Positions 43,975-52,986 of a stretch of 64,000 bases of DNA are shown here, piece after piece. Each line of letters begins with the position of its first letter. Within the stretch, counting starts at the first letter, position 1. The stretch lies in the NCBI RefSeq assembly GCF_963675905.1, contig NZ_OY780936.1, forward strand, positions 2,365,946 to 2,429,945, written 5' to 3'. The position numbers and the translations under genes were made by a program. The notes below the pieces were generated by a model, which worked only from the letters and a program-made list of their open reading frames with translations, was not told where the DNA came from and searched no databases. Source of the DNA: an uncultured Bacteroides sp. (GTDB lineage Bacteria > Bacteroidota > Bacteroidia > Bacteroidales > Bacteroidaceae).

Positions 43975-45279
43975 ATGAAAAGGAAAGAAGTGATTCAATC
44001 GCTCATTGCAACCAAGCAAAATGAAATTCCGTTTAATGTTATTAAACGAGATTTGGAGTTACCGATAAATAGTGAACAAATCATCACTATTCCCGGCGTG
44101 CGTCGTTGTGGAAAATCATCCTTGATGATGCTTGTAATCAATTCTCTGGTGGAACGAGGTGTTCAAAAAGAACAAATTCTTTGGCTCGGTTTCGATGATG
44201 AACGTCTTTATGATATGTCTACTGACGAATTGGATGATATTATCACTGGCTACATGGAAATGTATCCTAATATTCCAATCAAGGATGTATATATGTTTTT
44301 TGATGAAATCCAGTTAGTAGATAAATGGGAATTATTTGTTCTTCGCATATTTAAAAGCTACTGCAAAAACATCTATGTATCAGGAAGTAATGCACAAATG
44401 TTATCTCAGGAACTTTCATCAGCTTTGCGTGGCTGGCCATTAGAATATGAAGAATTTCCGCTTTCATTTAATGAATATTGTCGTTTCAAAGGTATAGCGA
44501 CAAATATTTTTGCAGAAGCAGACAAAGCAAAACTTAAAAATGCATTTGCTGAGTTCAATCATTCCAGCGCTTTTCCTGAAGTTGTACTAACTCCTGAAAA
44601 ATCAATGAAAGAGCGTAAATTACAAGGATATTTCAACACAATGCTTTTCCGTGATTTAGTGGAGCATTATAAGTTAAGTAATCCTGAGCTAGTGCGCTAC
44701 TTTTTAAAACGAGTAATGGCTAATCTAACAAAGCCAACTTCTATTAATTCTATTTATAATGATATAAAATCACAAGGACTGAAAGTAAGTAAGGACAAGC
44801 TATATGAATTAGCAGATCATATTTGCTCCATATTCCTATTCTTTCGTGTTCCTAAATATGACAAATCAATCATTAAAGAGAAAAACTCACTCAATAAATA
44901 TTATTGCATAGACAATGGCATGCGTAATGCTATTCTGCTGCCACAAAGTGACGATGACGGTAAATTACTAGAGAATACTGTTTTTCTGAATCTGAGACGA
45001 AATAGTAAACCTACAGATAAAATATTTTATTATCAAGGAACTAAAGAATGTGATTTTGTCTGCCAAAGGAATGAAAGTATAGTTGAACTAATACAAGTTA
45101 CGTGGGATATGTCAGATGAAGAAACCAGAAAAAGAGAAATTGATGGGCTATTAGAAGCAGCACGAGTTACAGGCTGTGATAAATTGTCAATCATAACCAA
45201 TGATGAAGAATCTGAAATAATAGAAGACGGCATGACTATTAAAGTTATTCCTGTATGGAAATGGCTTCTGTCAAAGTAA
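43975..45279 (+). CDS. DUF4143/AAA ATPase
   Basis: The 434-residue protein has an AAA_14-type ATPase domain (Walker A GVRRCGKSS, residues ~37-45; Walker B MFFDEIQLV) and a C-terminal DUF4143 domain (~200-400, with FYYQGTKECDFVCQRN resembling a PD-(D/E)xK-like core). These proteins are abundant in Bacteroidetes and archaea, often next to mobile or defence genes, with no agreed function. It starts the accessory island; a HipBA pair follows ~100 bp later. Confidence 0.85.
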   Translation: MKRKEVIQSLIATKQNEIPFNVIKRDLELPINSEQIITIPGVRRCGKSSLMMLVINSLVERGVQKEQILWLGFDDERLYDMSTDELDDIITGYMEMYPNIPIKDVYMFFDEIQLVDKWELFVLRIFKSYCKNIYVSGSNAQMLSQELSSALRGWPLEYEEFPLSFNEYCRFKGIATNIFAEADKAKLKNAFAEFNHSSAFPEVVLTPEKSMKERKLQGYFNTMLFRDLVEHYKLSNPELVRYFLKRVMANLTKPTSINSIYNDIKSQGLKVSKDKLYELADHICSIFLFFRVPKYDKSIIKEKNSLNKYYCIDNGMRNAILLPQSDDDGKLLENTVFLNLRRNSKPTDKIFYYQGTKECDFVCQRNESIVELIQVTWDMSDEETRKREIDGLLEAARVTGCDKLSIITNDEESEIIEDGMTIKVIPVWKWLLSK

Positions 45280-45319
45280 CCAGTTTTCTATTACACCCTG
45301 GCAGCTAAAAGAAAAAACG

Positions 45320-45379
45320 CTCAACCTATCATATAATAAATAAAAAACAATATATTTGTATATTATATGATAGATTGAG
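45320..45379. promoter_or_regulatory. hipBA operator-promoter: 19-bp inverted repeat around a -7 element
   Basis: Arms at 45320-45338 (CTCAACCTATCATATAATA) and 45361-45379 are inverted repeats with one mismatch, 22 bp apart. The -7 element TATATTTG (45351-45358) lies between them, so a regulator bound to both arms would cover the promoter. Half-sites AACCTAT and its relative CAATCTAT recur before hsdM. HipB-type autoregulation is the obvious reading. Confidence 0.7.
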
Positions 45380-45382
45380 TGT

Positions 45383-45700
45383 ATGGCAAAGAGCACCATG
45401 GGAACTAAACTCCCCCGAAAACTAGAACAAAAAATGCAGATCGTAGGCGAGCAAATCAAATTAGCCCGCCTCAGACGGAATTTGAGCATAGCTCAGGTAG
45501 CAGAACGCGCCACTTGTTCGCCGTTAACAGTATCTCGTGTGGAAAAAGGATTACCAACAGTAGCTATCGGTATCTATTTGCGGATTCTTTATGCTTTGCA
45601 ATTGGATGATGATATTCTCTTGTTAGCCAAAGAAGATACTATGGGCAAAGCGCTACAAGATTTAAATCTGAAGCAACGGGAAAGAGCTTCAAAGAAATAG
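45383..45700 (+). CDS. HipB-like antitoxin/regulator (XRE family)
   Basis: The 105-residue protein has one helix-turn-helix of the XRE type: IKLARLRRNLSIAQVAERATCSPLTVSRVEKGL (residues ~23-55), then ALQLDDDILLLA. It ends 6 bp before the HipA start. In HipBA systems this protein binds the toxin and represses the operon through inverted operators, which are seen just upstream. It may also act on the hsdM promoter (see findings). Confidence 0.85.
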   Translation: MAKSTMGTKLPRKLEQKMQIVGEQIKLARLRRNLSIAQVAERATCSPLTVSRVEKGLPTVAIGIYLRILYALQLDDDILLLAKEDTMGKALQDLNLKQRERASKK

Positions 45701-45706
45701 TTGTAT

Positions 45707-46966
45707 ATGAAAAAGTTATGGGTATATGCCGACTTCGATTGGCTCAAAGAGATTGAGTTGATTGGTGAGTTAAGCTACGAAATACTTCGTGGTTCGGAAA
45801 CATATGGCTTTCAGTTTAGCAATGAATGGCTGAAAAAATATGGTGAACTATTTTTAAGTGAAGATCTGCACAACTATCCGGGACCACAATATACACAACA
45901 AGGAAAAGATATATTCGGTTGTTTTTCAGATGCATTACCCGACCGTTGGGGACGTACTTTACTCAATAGACGTGAACAAGTGCAAGCTGCAGAAGAAAAA
46001 CGCCCTGTACGTCGATTAACTTCATTCAATTATCTTATTGGTATAGATGATTTTTCACGTATGGGCGGTTTTAGATTCAAGGACGATCCGAATGGAGATT
46101 TCATCAATTTAAGCAAAGAGTTACGCATTCCTCCATTAACAAGTATCAGAGAACTGTTGCATGCCAGTCAGGAAATAGAAAAGAGCGAAGAAGAAAATAC
46201 ATTGCCCGACAAAAAATGGTTACTTCAATTAATACAACCGGGAACATCATTGGGAGGTGCTCGTCCCAAAGCCAGTGTTGTAGATGAAAATAAAGTATTG
46301 CATATCGCTAAATTTCCATCTCGAAAAGATGATTACGATGCAGGATTATGGGAACATTTCTGTCACCTGTTATCAACAAAAGCAGGAATCAATGCTGCTT
46401 CAACCAGAGTTATAACAACCGATGGCAAATATCACACACTACTATCCAAACGTTTTGATCGTACAGATGAAGGTAAACGCATTCACTTTGCATCGGCAAT
46501 GACATTATTGGGATTAGCAGACGGAGATAATGCCGGCACCGAACATGGCTATTTAGATATTGTTGATTTCATTGTACAAAGTTGCACCAATGTAGAAGCC
46601 AATCTTCAGGAACTATATCGAAGAGTTGCATTCAATATCTGTATAGGTAACACAGACGATCATTTCCGCAATCATGGATTCCTACTTACCCCAAAGGGAT
46701 GGACTCTTTCTCCTGCTTATGATATGAATCCAACTTTAAATGAACAGCAAAGTTTACTTATTACATCTTCATCGTGTGAATCGAATTTAACCGTTTTATT
46801 AAACGCTTGCGAAGAGTATATGCTCAATAAAGAGACGGCAAAAAATATTGTCAATGAAGTTATTTCTGCAGTGAAAGAGTGGAAATCATTGGCAACAAAG
46901 CTTGGCATTGCAAAACGAGAGATGGATATATTTGAACCGAGATTTGAAAAAGGTTTAGCATTATGA
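45707..46966 (+). CDS. HipA-family serine/threonine kinase toxin
   Basis: The 419-residue protein has the HipA N-terminal subdomain (FQFSNEWLKKYGELFLSEDL), a Gly-rich ATP-contact loop GTSLGGARPKASV, LLSKRFDRTD, the catalytic NTDDHFRNHG (D317/D318 region) and the metal-binding SPAYDMNP (D339). HipA kinases phosphorylate targets such as glutamyl-tRNA synthetase in E. coli; the target here is unknown. ATG 45707 is chosen over the TTG at 45701. It is coupled to the HipB-like gene; a broken rhuM overlaps its end. Confidence 0.88.
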   Translation: MKKLWVYADFDWLKEIELIGELSYEILRGSETYGFQFSNEWLKKYGELFLSEDLHNYPGPQYTQQGKDIFGCFSDALPDRWGRTLLNRREQVQAAEEKRPVRRLTSFNYLIGIDDFSRMGGFRFKDDPNGDFINLSKELRIPPLTSIRELLHASQEIEKSEEENTLPDKKWLLQLIQPGTSLGGARPKASVVDENKVLHIAKFPSRKDDYDAGLWEHFCHLLSTKAGINAASTRVITTDGKYHTLLSKRFDRTDEGKRIHFASAMTLLGLADGDNAGTEHGYLDIVDFIVQSCTNVEANLQELYRRVAFNICIGNTDDHFRNHGFLLTPKGWTLSPAYDMNPTLNEQQSLLITSSSCESNLTVLLNACEEYMLNKETAKNIVNEVISAVKEWKSLATKLGIAKREMDIFEPRFEKGLAL

Positions 46967-46970
46967 AACA

Positions 46971-47318
46971 ATTTTATATCAAACATCTGATGGGCAAACC
47001 GCCATTGACGTACGATTGGAGAATGAAACTATTTGCTTAAGGCAAAAGCAGATAGCAGAATTATTTGGTACAGAAGTGCCAGCTATATCTAAGCATATCA
47101 AAAATATTTTTGCATCTGGCGAACTGGAAGAAAAGAGCACATGTTCCATTTTGGAACATATGGGGAATGATGGTAGACAACATTATCAAACCACATTCTA
47201 TAATCTTGATGCCGTTCTTTCAGTTGGCTATCGAGTTAACTCTAAGAATGCTACTCTATTCCGTATTTGGGCGAAAGTGCATTATCAGCTTAAATTCAGC
47301 ATTCATACAAAAGCATAA
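46971..47318 (+). pseudogene. Truncated RhuM-like protein
   Basis: The frame ILYQTSDGQTAIDVRLENE (from 46971, no ATG in this frame), then ICLRQKQIAELFGTEVPAIS and HIKNIFASGEL, is the N-terminal DNA-binding part of RhuM. Homology stops after LFRIWA, where the frame runs into a short unrelated tail, and the remaining ~200 residues of the family are missing. The only nearby ATG (46963) is in another frame, suggesting a frameshift at the start too. RhuM genes are often found within type I restriction operons, so this is probably a relic of the same locus. Confidence 0.7.
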
Positions 47319-47431
47319 TATTACATTCATATAAAATACATTAGTGTATTACCCCTAGCATAAGACTGATTCCTAATTATCCTCAAAAACAATCCTGTAC
47401 AAATTATTTTCAATTGCACATGAATATATTT

Positions 47432-47471
47432 AACCTATCATAGGTTGTTATAAATAGATTGTGTAACTTTG
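47432..47471 (+). promoter_or_regulatory. hsdM promoter with palindrome shared with hipBA operator
   Basis: The -7 element TAACTTTG (47464-47471) lies 39 bp before ATG 47511. A perfect palindrome AACCTAT-C-ATAGGTT (47432-47446) covers the -33 area, and ATAGATTG (47454-47461) adjoins the -7 element. AACCTATCATA is identical over 11 bp to the left arm of the hipBA operator (45323-45333). The rest of the ~190-bp gap is A+T-rich without features. Confidence 0.6.
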
Positions 47472-47510
47472 ATGCTGAAAATAAAAACAGCATTTATAGA
47501 ATAATTCAAA

Positions 47511-49877
47511 ATGAATACAGCTTCACACAACAAGATAGTTTCCTTTATTTGGTCGATTGCGGATGATTGTTTACGGGATGTATATGTACGGGGAAAATAC
47601 CGGGATGTGATATTGCCGATGGTGGTTTTAAGGCGCTTGGATGCCTTGTTGGAACCAACCAAAGACGCCGTAATGGAAGAACTGACTTTTCAACGCGACG
47701 AAGCTGGGTTTACCGAATGGGATGAAAATGGATTGCGGGAAGTTTCGGGCTATGTATTTTACAATATCAGCGAATGGACACTGCAACGGCTACACGATAC
47801 GGCTACCAACAGCCAACAAATACTGGAAGCTAATTTTGAAGATTATCTAAATGGATTTAGCTCTAATGTAAAGGAGATTATTGAAAAATTCAATCTCAAA
47901 AGCCAGATACACCATATGGCACAAAAGAATGTGCTGCTGGATGTGATTGAGAAATTTACTTCGCCTTATATTAACCTTACTCCTTTTGAAAAAAATGACC
48001 CCGAAGGACGCAAGCTGCCTATACTTAGTAACTTGGGTATGGGTTATGTGTTCGAAGAACTGATTCGGAAATTCAACGAAGAAAACAACGAGGAAGCCGG
48101 AGAGCACTTTACACCCCGCGAGGTTATTGACCTGATGACCCATATTGTGTTTGAGCCAGTGAAAAATATATTACCACCTGTAATGACTATCTACGACCCC
48201 GCTTGCGGAAGTGGTGGAATGTTGACCGAAAGTCAGAATTTTATAAAAGACGAAGAGGGCGAAATTCGCGCTACAGGTGATGTGTATCTGTACGGTAAAG
48301 AAATAAACGACGAGACTTACGCTATCTGTAAGTCGGATATGATGATTAAGGGCAATAATCCTGAGAATATCCGTGTAGGTTCTACGCTCAGCACCGACGA
48401 GTTTGCTGGAACAACCTTCGACTTTATGCTTTCGAATCCACCTTACGGAAAATCGTGGGCAAGCGAACAGAAATACATCAAAGACGGCAAAGATATTATC
48501 GATCCACGTTTTCAGGTAATGCTATCCGATTATTGGGGAAACAAAGAACTGGCAGACGCTACGCCGCGTTCGTCTGACGGACAGTTGTTGTTCCTGATGG
48601 AGATGGTTTCTAAAATGAAATCCACCATTCAAAGTCCGTTGGGTTCGCGCATTGCTTCGGTACACAATGGTTCCAGCTTGTTTACAGGCGATGCTGGAGG
48701 TGGCGAAAGCAATATACGCCGCTTTATTATTGAAAACGACTGGCTGGATGTCATTGTGCAAATGCCCAACAACCTGTTTTACAATACAGGCATTACCACT
48801 TATATCTGGATACTCAGCAACAACAAAGCCCCGGAACGCAAAGGAAAAGTACAACTGATAGATGCCGGACAGCTTTACCGCAAGCTGCGTAAGAACCTGG
48901 GAAACAAAAACTGCGAGTTTGCGCCCGAACATATAACCGAAATACTGCGGGTGTATGCAGTTATGGAGACTGCCGACCGCAAGGAAGTAGTAACCGAAAA
49001 CGGCACAGGTACTATCTCTTCACAGGTTTTCAGCAACAGCGACTTTGGCTATTACAAAGTAACCATTGAACGCCCAAAGCGACTGAAAGCACAATTCACC
49101 GAAGAACGCATTGCGGAACTGCGCTATGATAAAAGTCTGCGCGAACCAATGGTGTGGGCCTATAAAACTTTTGGCGAAGAAGTATATACCAATCTGGCCA
49201 AACACGAAAAAGCCATAACTAACTGGACCGAAAAACAGGAGTTGAACCTCAACGCCAAACAAAGCAAAACCTTAGTAAACCCTGCGCTCTGGCAAAAGCA
49301 ACTGGATATACTCACAGTAGCCAAACAATTGCTGCAAGCTATTGGTACGGATGTGTATATGGATTTCAATATCTTCCGTGATAAAGTAGATGCTGCTTTA
49401 AAGACTTTGAAAATAAAACTCTCGGCAACCGAGAAAAACGCGATACTCAATGCCGTAAGCGAATACGATGCACAAGCCGAGAAAGTAGTAAAAGGAACAA
49501 CCAAACTCAGTGGCGATAAGTTGGAAAAGCTGCTCTACCACCTGGGATGCACCGAAAGCCAACTGGCTGACTATGGTTATTTTGCCACAGCAAAAAAAGG
49601 TGAATTTACAGAATACGAAACTGAAAGCGACCTGCGCGATACAGAAAATGTACCTCTGAAAGAAGATATCCACACTTATTTCCTTCGAGAAGTAAAACCA
49701 CATGTAGCCGAAGCATGGATAAACCTCGATGCCACCAAAATTGGTTACGAAATCAGCTTTAATAAATACTTCTACCGCCATACGCCTCTGCGTACGCTCG
49801 AAGAAGTATCGGCAGATATATTGGCGTTGGAAGGCGAAAGCGATGGATTAATAGCAGAAATATTAAACTTAGCTTAG
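47511..49877 (+). CDS. hsdM: Type I restriction-modification methyltransferase HsdM
   Basis: The 788-residue adenine methyltransferase has the N-terminal HsdM helical domain (FIWSIADDCLRDVYVRGKY), SAM motif I DPACGSGGM (residues ~229-237) and the catalytic NPPY (N309-Y312) in MLSNPPYGKSW. A ~250-residue C-terminal extension, longer than in EcoKI-type HsdM, is common in this large subfamily. It modifies adenines in the sequence chosen by HsdS. It heads the operon: hsdS starts 5 bp downstream. Its composition is richer in G+C than the DUF262 genes. Confidence 0.93.
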   Translation: MNTASHNKIVSFIWSIADDCLRDVYVRGKYRDVILPMVVLRRLDALLEPTKDAVMEELTFQRDEAGFTEWDENGLREVSGYVFYNISEWTLQRLHDTATNSQQILEANFEDYLNGFSSNVKEIIEKFNLKSQIHHMAQKNVLLDVIEKFTSPYINLTPFEKNDPEGRKLPILSNLGMGYVFEELIRKFNEENNEEAGEHFTPREVIDLMTHIVFEPVKNILPPVMTIYDPACGSGGMLTESQNFIKDEEGEIRATGDVYLYGKEINDETYAICKSDMMIKGNNPENIRVGSTLSTDEFAGTTFDFMLSNPPYGKSWASEQKYIKDGKDIIDPRFQVMLSDYWGNKELADATPRSSDGQLLFLMEMVSKMKSTIQSPLGSRIASVHNGSSLFTGDAGGGESNIRRFIIENDWLDVIVQMPNNLFYNTGITTYIWILSNNKAPERKGKVQLIDAGQLYRKLRKNLGNKNCEFAPEHITEILRVYAVMETADRKEVVTENGTGTISSQVFSNSDFGYYKVTIERPKRLKAQFTEERIAELRYDKSLREPMVWAYKTFGEEVYTNLAKHEKAITNWTEKQELNLNAKQSKTLVNPALWQKQLDILTVAKQLLQAIGTDVYMDFNIFRDKVDAALKTLKIKLSATEKNAILNAVSEYDAQAEKVVKGTTKLSGDKLEKLLYHLGCTESQLADYGYFATAKKGEFTEYETESDLRDTENVPLKEDIHTYFLREVKPHVAEAWINLDATKIGYEISFNKYFYRHTPLRTLEEVSADILALEGESDGLIAEILNLA

Positions 49878-49882
49878 ACCCA

Positions 49883-51202
49883 ATGACAGAAGTGAAATTA
49901 GAAAAATATCCTGCCTACAAAGATTCGGGGGTAGAATGGCTGGGAGAAATTCCGGAGCATTGGGAAATATTGCCTGGTCTTAGATTTATTTTTGAAAATA
50001 AGGATAGAAATAAAGGAATGATTCGAAATACGGTTCTTTCTTTAAGTTATGGAAATATTCGAGTAAGAGGAGAAGATGAATTAACAGGGCTTGTTCCTGA
50101 ATCATTTGAAACGTATCAATTTGTCAACAAAGGAGATTTGATTTTCAGACCAACAGATTTGCAAAATGATACAGTAAGTTTAAGAAGCTCAATATCTGAA
50201 TACGAGGGTATAATTACCAATGCTTATTTGAATTTAAGATTTACTTCAAAAGCTAATTCTAAATTTTACCATTATTTCTTTAGAGCAATTGATAATAATA
50301 AAGTTATATATGGTTTAGGTTCAGGACTGCGACAAAATATAAGTTATCTTGATTTTAGAAGGTTTCTTTTTCCATTTCCACCCCTTACAGAACAAGCCGC
50401 CATTGCAAACTTTCTGGATAACAAAACAGCTTTAATAGACAAATCAATAGCCCTGAAAGAAAAACAAATAGAACTGCTTAAAGAACGCCGGCAGATACTG
50501 ATACACCGAGCTGTTACTCGTGGACTAAACCCTGATGTAAAACTAAAAGACAGCGGCGTGCAATGGATTGGGGAGATACCAGAGGGTTGGGAGGTGAAGA
50601 GGTTAAAGTATTTTGTGGATATCCAAGGTGGATTTGCATTTAACTCCACTGACTTTAAAGATGAGGGAGTACAGATTATAAAAATTGCAAATACTTATAT
50701 GAATGAATTATGCTTAGATAGACAACCAACATTTGTAGATTACTCTTTCTTGGTATCACATTCACAATGGGTTATTTCTAAAGGAGATATTTTAATATCC
50801 CTAACAGGTACATTAGGAAAGAAAGATTATGGCTTTGCGATTCTTATTGATAATGATGAAAAGTTTTTGCTAAATCAACGAGTCGCAAAAATATCTGTAA
50901 AAGAAAATGTTGAAGCTGAATATATTCTACATATACTTCAAAGCGAAATGTATTTAAATCAGTTGTATATGTTGCCAGCAGGTACTAAGCAAGCGAATTT
51001 GAGCAATAATAATATTTTAAACATTAAAGTCGCTTATCCTAATGATACTAATGAAAGACAACAAATTCTCAGATATATTACTTCAATGAAATTCAAAATT
51101 TCCACCGTCATTTCCTTGAAGGAAAAGGAGATAGAAAAGCTGAAGGAGTATAAAAGTGTGCTGATAAATGAGGCTGTGAGTGGAAAAATAAAGGTAAATT
51201 AA
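49883..51202 (+). CDS. hsdS: Type I specificity subunit HsdS
   Basis: The 439-residue protein has two target-recognition domains, each opened by the same phrase (KDSGVEWLGEIPEHWE near residue 12; KDSGVQWIGEIPEGWE near 222) and closed by a long coiled-coil helix (TALIDKSIALKEKQIELLKE; FKISTVISLKEKEIEKLKE). Each domain reads one half of a bipartite DNA site. The conserved helices are richer in G+C than the recognition domains, consistent with exchange of recognition domains. Only one hsdS is present in the window, so no shufflon is visible. Confidence 0.93.
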   Translation: MTEVKLEKYPAYKDSGVEWLGEIPEHWEILPGLRFIFENKDRNKGMIRNTVLSLSYGNIRVRGEDELTGLVPESFETYQFVNKGDLIFRPTDLQNDTVSLRSSISEYEGIITNAYLNLRFTSKANSKFYHYFFRAIDNNKVIYGLGSGLRQNISYLDFRRFLFPFPPLTEQAAIANFLDNKTALIDKSIALKEKQIELLKERRQILIHRAVTRGLNPDVKLKDSGVQWIGEIPEGWEVKRLKYFVDIQGGFAFNSTDFKDEGVQIIKIANTYMNELCLDRQPTFVDYSFLVSHSQWVISKGDILISLTGTLGKKDYGFAILIDNDEKFLLNQRVAKISVKENVEAEYILHILQSEMYLNQLYMLPAGTKQANLSNNNILNIKVAYPNDTNERQQILRYITSMKFKISTVISLKEKEIEKLKEYKSVLINEAVSGKIKVN

Positions 51203-51215
51203 AAGAATACATACT

Positions 51216-52979
51216 ATGAAATTATTATACACAGTTAAAGAAGTATTTTCATCAGAAGGATACTTAAAAGAACAGAGTAAAGACCATTATAATATACCAC
51301 TTTATCAAAGAGGATATAAATGGACTCCAAGGGAAGTGAAAAAGCTATTAAATGATATCAAAGCATTTAATCCAATTGAGGATAAATTCTATTGCTTGCA
51401 AAACATAACCATTGTCCCAAATAAAAATGTTTTAAATGTGGTTGATGGTCAGCAAAGATTAACTACACTTACTTTATTATTATCGTATTTAGGACATTCT
51501 GATCTGGTAAGCAATAAACTAATGTTTCCTGATAATTCAATAAGGACACAGACGAATCATTTTTTAAACAATATTATCAATCAAGAGAACGATGTTAGTG
51601 AAACATCTTGGGATAATTTTATTGAAAATAAGCCGGATTATGACCATCAAGACATTTTTCATCTTTTCCATGCGTACAAATCAATCAATGAATGGTTTAT
51701 TGAAAACGAGATTAATCTATCAATAGATGAGTTTTCAAACAAATTGACTAACAACGTGAAACTAATTGTCAATAAAATCGATTCCAAAAGTGATGAGGAG
51801 GAGATTTTTGGTAATCTAAATTCTAAAAGAATCCCGTTAGATGGAGCTGACTTATTTAGAGCTATATTGATAACAAGAGTAGCACTTGAAGAAAACCGAA
51901 AAGATGCTAATATTAAAGACATTATTCAATTAAATGAAAAAAGAGTAAAAATAGGATGGGAATTTGATAATATCAACAACTGGTGGAGTCAAGGAAATAT
52001 CAAAAACTATTTTCAACGGTTTATTTCAATAAAGTCTGAAGTGACAAGTTCAGATTTGAAATTATTTGATACAAATAAACACCCTATTAACTTATTACTT
52101 TTTTTGTTTGCCGAAAGTGAGAATGAAAAGCAATTGACTCTAGAATTAATTGAGAATTACAACAGTTCAGCTATTGTTCTTTATAAAAAGATTTTAAAAC
52201 TTCATAACACATTGGTTGATTGGTTTGAAGATAGAGAAATATACCATTATCTGGGTTTTCTATTTGCAAACACTAAAACTTCGTTTAAAACAGTATGGGA
52301 TAAGTGGGAGCAAAGTGAAAATCGAATTGATTTTATCAAATCATTGAAAAATGACATCAGAAAAGTAATATACAAAAATGACATAGAAATTGATTTTACA
52401 AATGATACTATAGACTGGTTTCACGAAGAGAATACTTTGCTAGTACAAGTCCTGATTTTATTGGATGTTATTTCGAGTTTAGATGAAACACAGCCATTTA
52501 TGCACCCTTTATACTTCACTAAAACCAGTAATGATATTGAACATATTTTTCCACAAAACCCAAAAGATGTAACTGAAAAAAAAGAATTTATTGAGTTTTT
52601 AAACACAATAAATGAAAATGACAAGTTTAATCTATCTGATTTTGAAAAGAAAAAGGATGAGGCTAAATATATGGAGAAGGCTGAGTCATTTATTCAGGAA
52701 CACATAGCATCAATTAAAATTAATTCGATAGGAAATTTGGTATTACTCTATTTTAGCTTAAATAGGAGTATTGGAAGGATTCCATACACAAAGAAAAGAT
52801 CAAGAGTGATTGATTTTTTTAATAGCGGCAACTATATACAACCTCACACTTTTAGAGTATTTGTTCGTTACTTTAATAATCCTGAAATGAATACACGAGA
52901 ATTAGAACATTGGACAAATATAGATATAGAAGCAAACGCAAAAGCGATAGATAAAAAAATCAAAAACTTTTTCAAATAA
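51216..52979 (+). CDS. DUF262-DUF1524 protein (GmrSD/SspE-like endonuclease)
   Basis: The 587-residue protein has an N-terminal DUF262 (ParB/Srx-like) domain with IPLYQRGYKW (residues ~27-36) and the hallmark DGQQR (D77-R81). A C-terminal DUF1524 HNH nuclease domain follows, with DIEHIFPQNP (H443) and a distal SIGNLVLL (N507). This pairing is that of GmrSD type IV enzymes and of SspE, nucleotide-hydrolysing nucleases that act against modified or phage DNA. It sits 13 bp after hsdS, 7 bp before another DUF262 gene, and is markedly more A+T-rich than hsdM and hsdR, so it looks like imported cargo. Confidence 0.85.
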   Translation: MKLLYTVKEVFSSEGYLKEQSKDHYNIPLYQRGYKWTPREVKKLLNDIKAFNPIEDKFYCLQNITIVPNKNVLNVVDGQQRLTTLTLLLSYLGHSDLVSNKLMFPDNSIRTQTNHFLNNIINQENDVSETSWDNFIENKPDYDHQDIFHLFHAYKSINEWFIENEINLSIDEFSNKLTNNVKLIVNKIDSKSDEEEIFGNLNSKRIPLDGADLFRAILITRVALEENRKDANIKDIIQLNEKRVKIGWEFDNINNWWSQGNIKNYFQRFISIKSEVTSSDLKLFDTNKHPINLLLFLFAESENEKQLTLELIENYNSSAIVLYKKILKLHNTLVDWFEDREIYHYLGFLFANTKTSFKTVWDKWEQSENRIDFIKSLKNDIRKVIYKNDIEIDFTNDTIDWFHEENTLLVQVLILLDVISSLDETQPFMHPLYFTKTSNDIEHIFPQNPKDVTEKKEFIEFLNTINENDKFNLSDFEKKKDEAKYMEKAESFIQEHIASIKINSIGNLVLLYFSLNRSIGRIPYTKKRSRVIDFFNSGNYIQPHTFRVFVRYFNNPEMNTRELEHWTNIDIEANAKAIDKKIKNFFK

Positions 52980-52986
52980 ATTTAGC

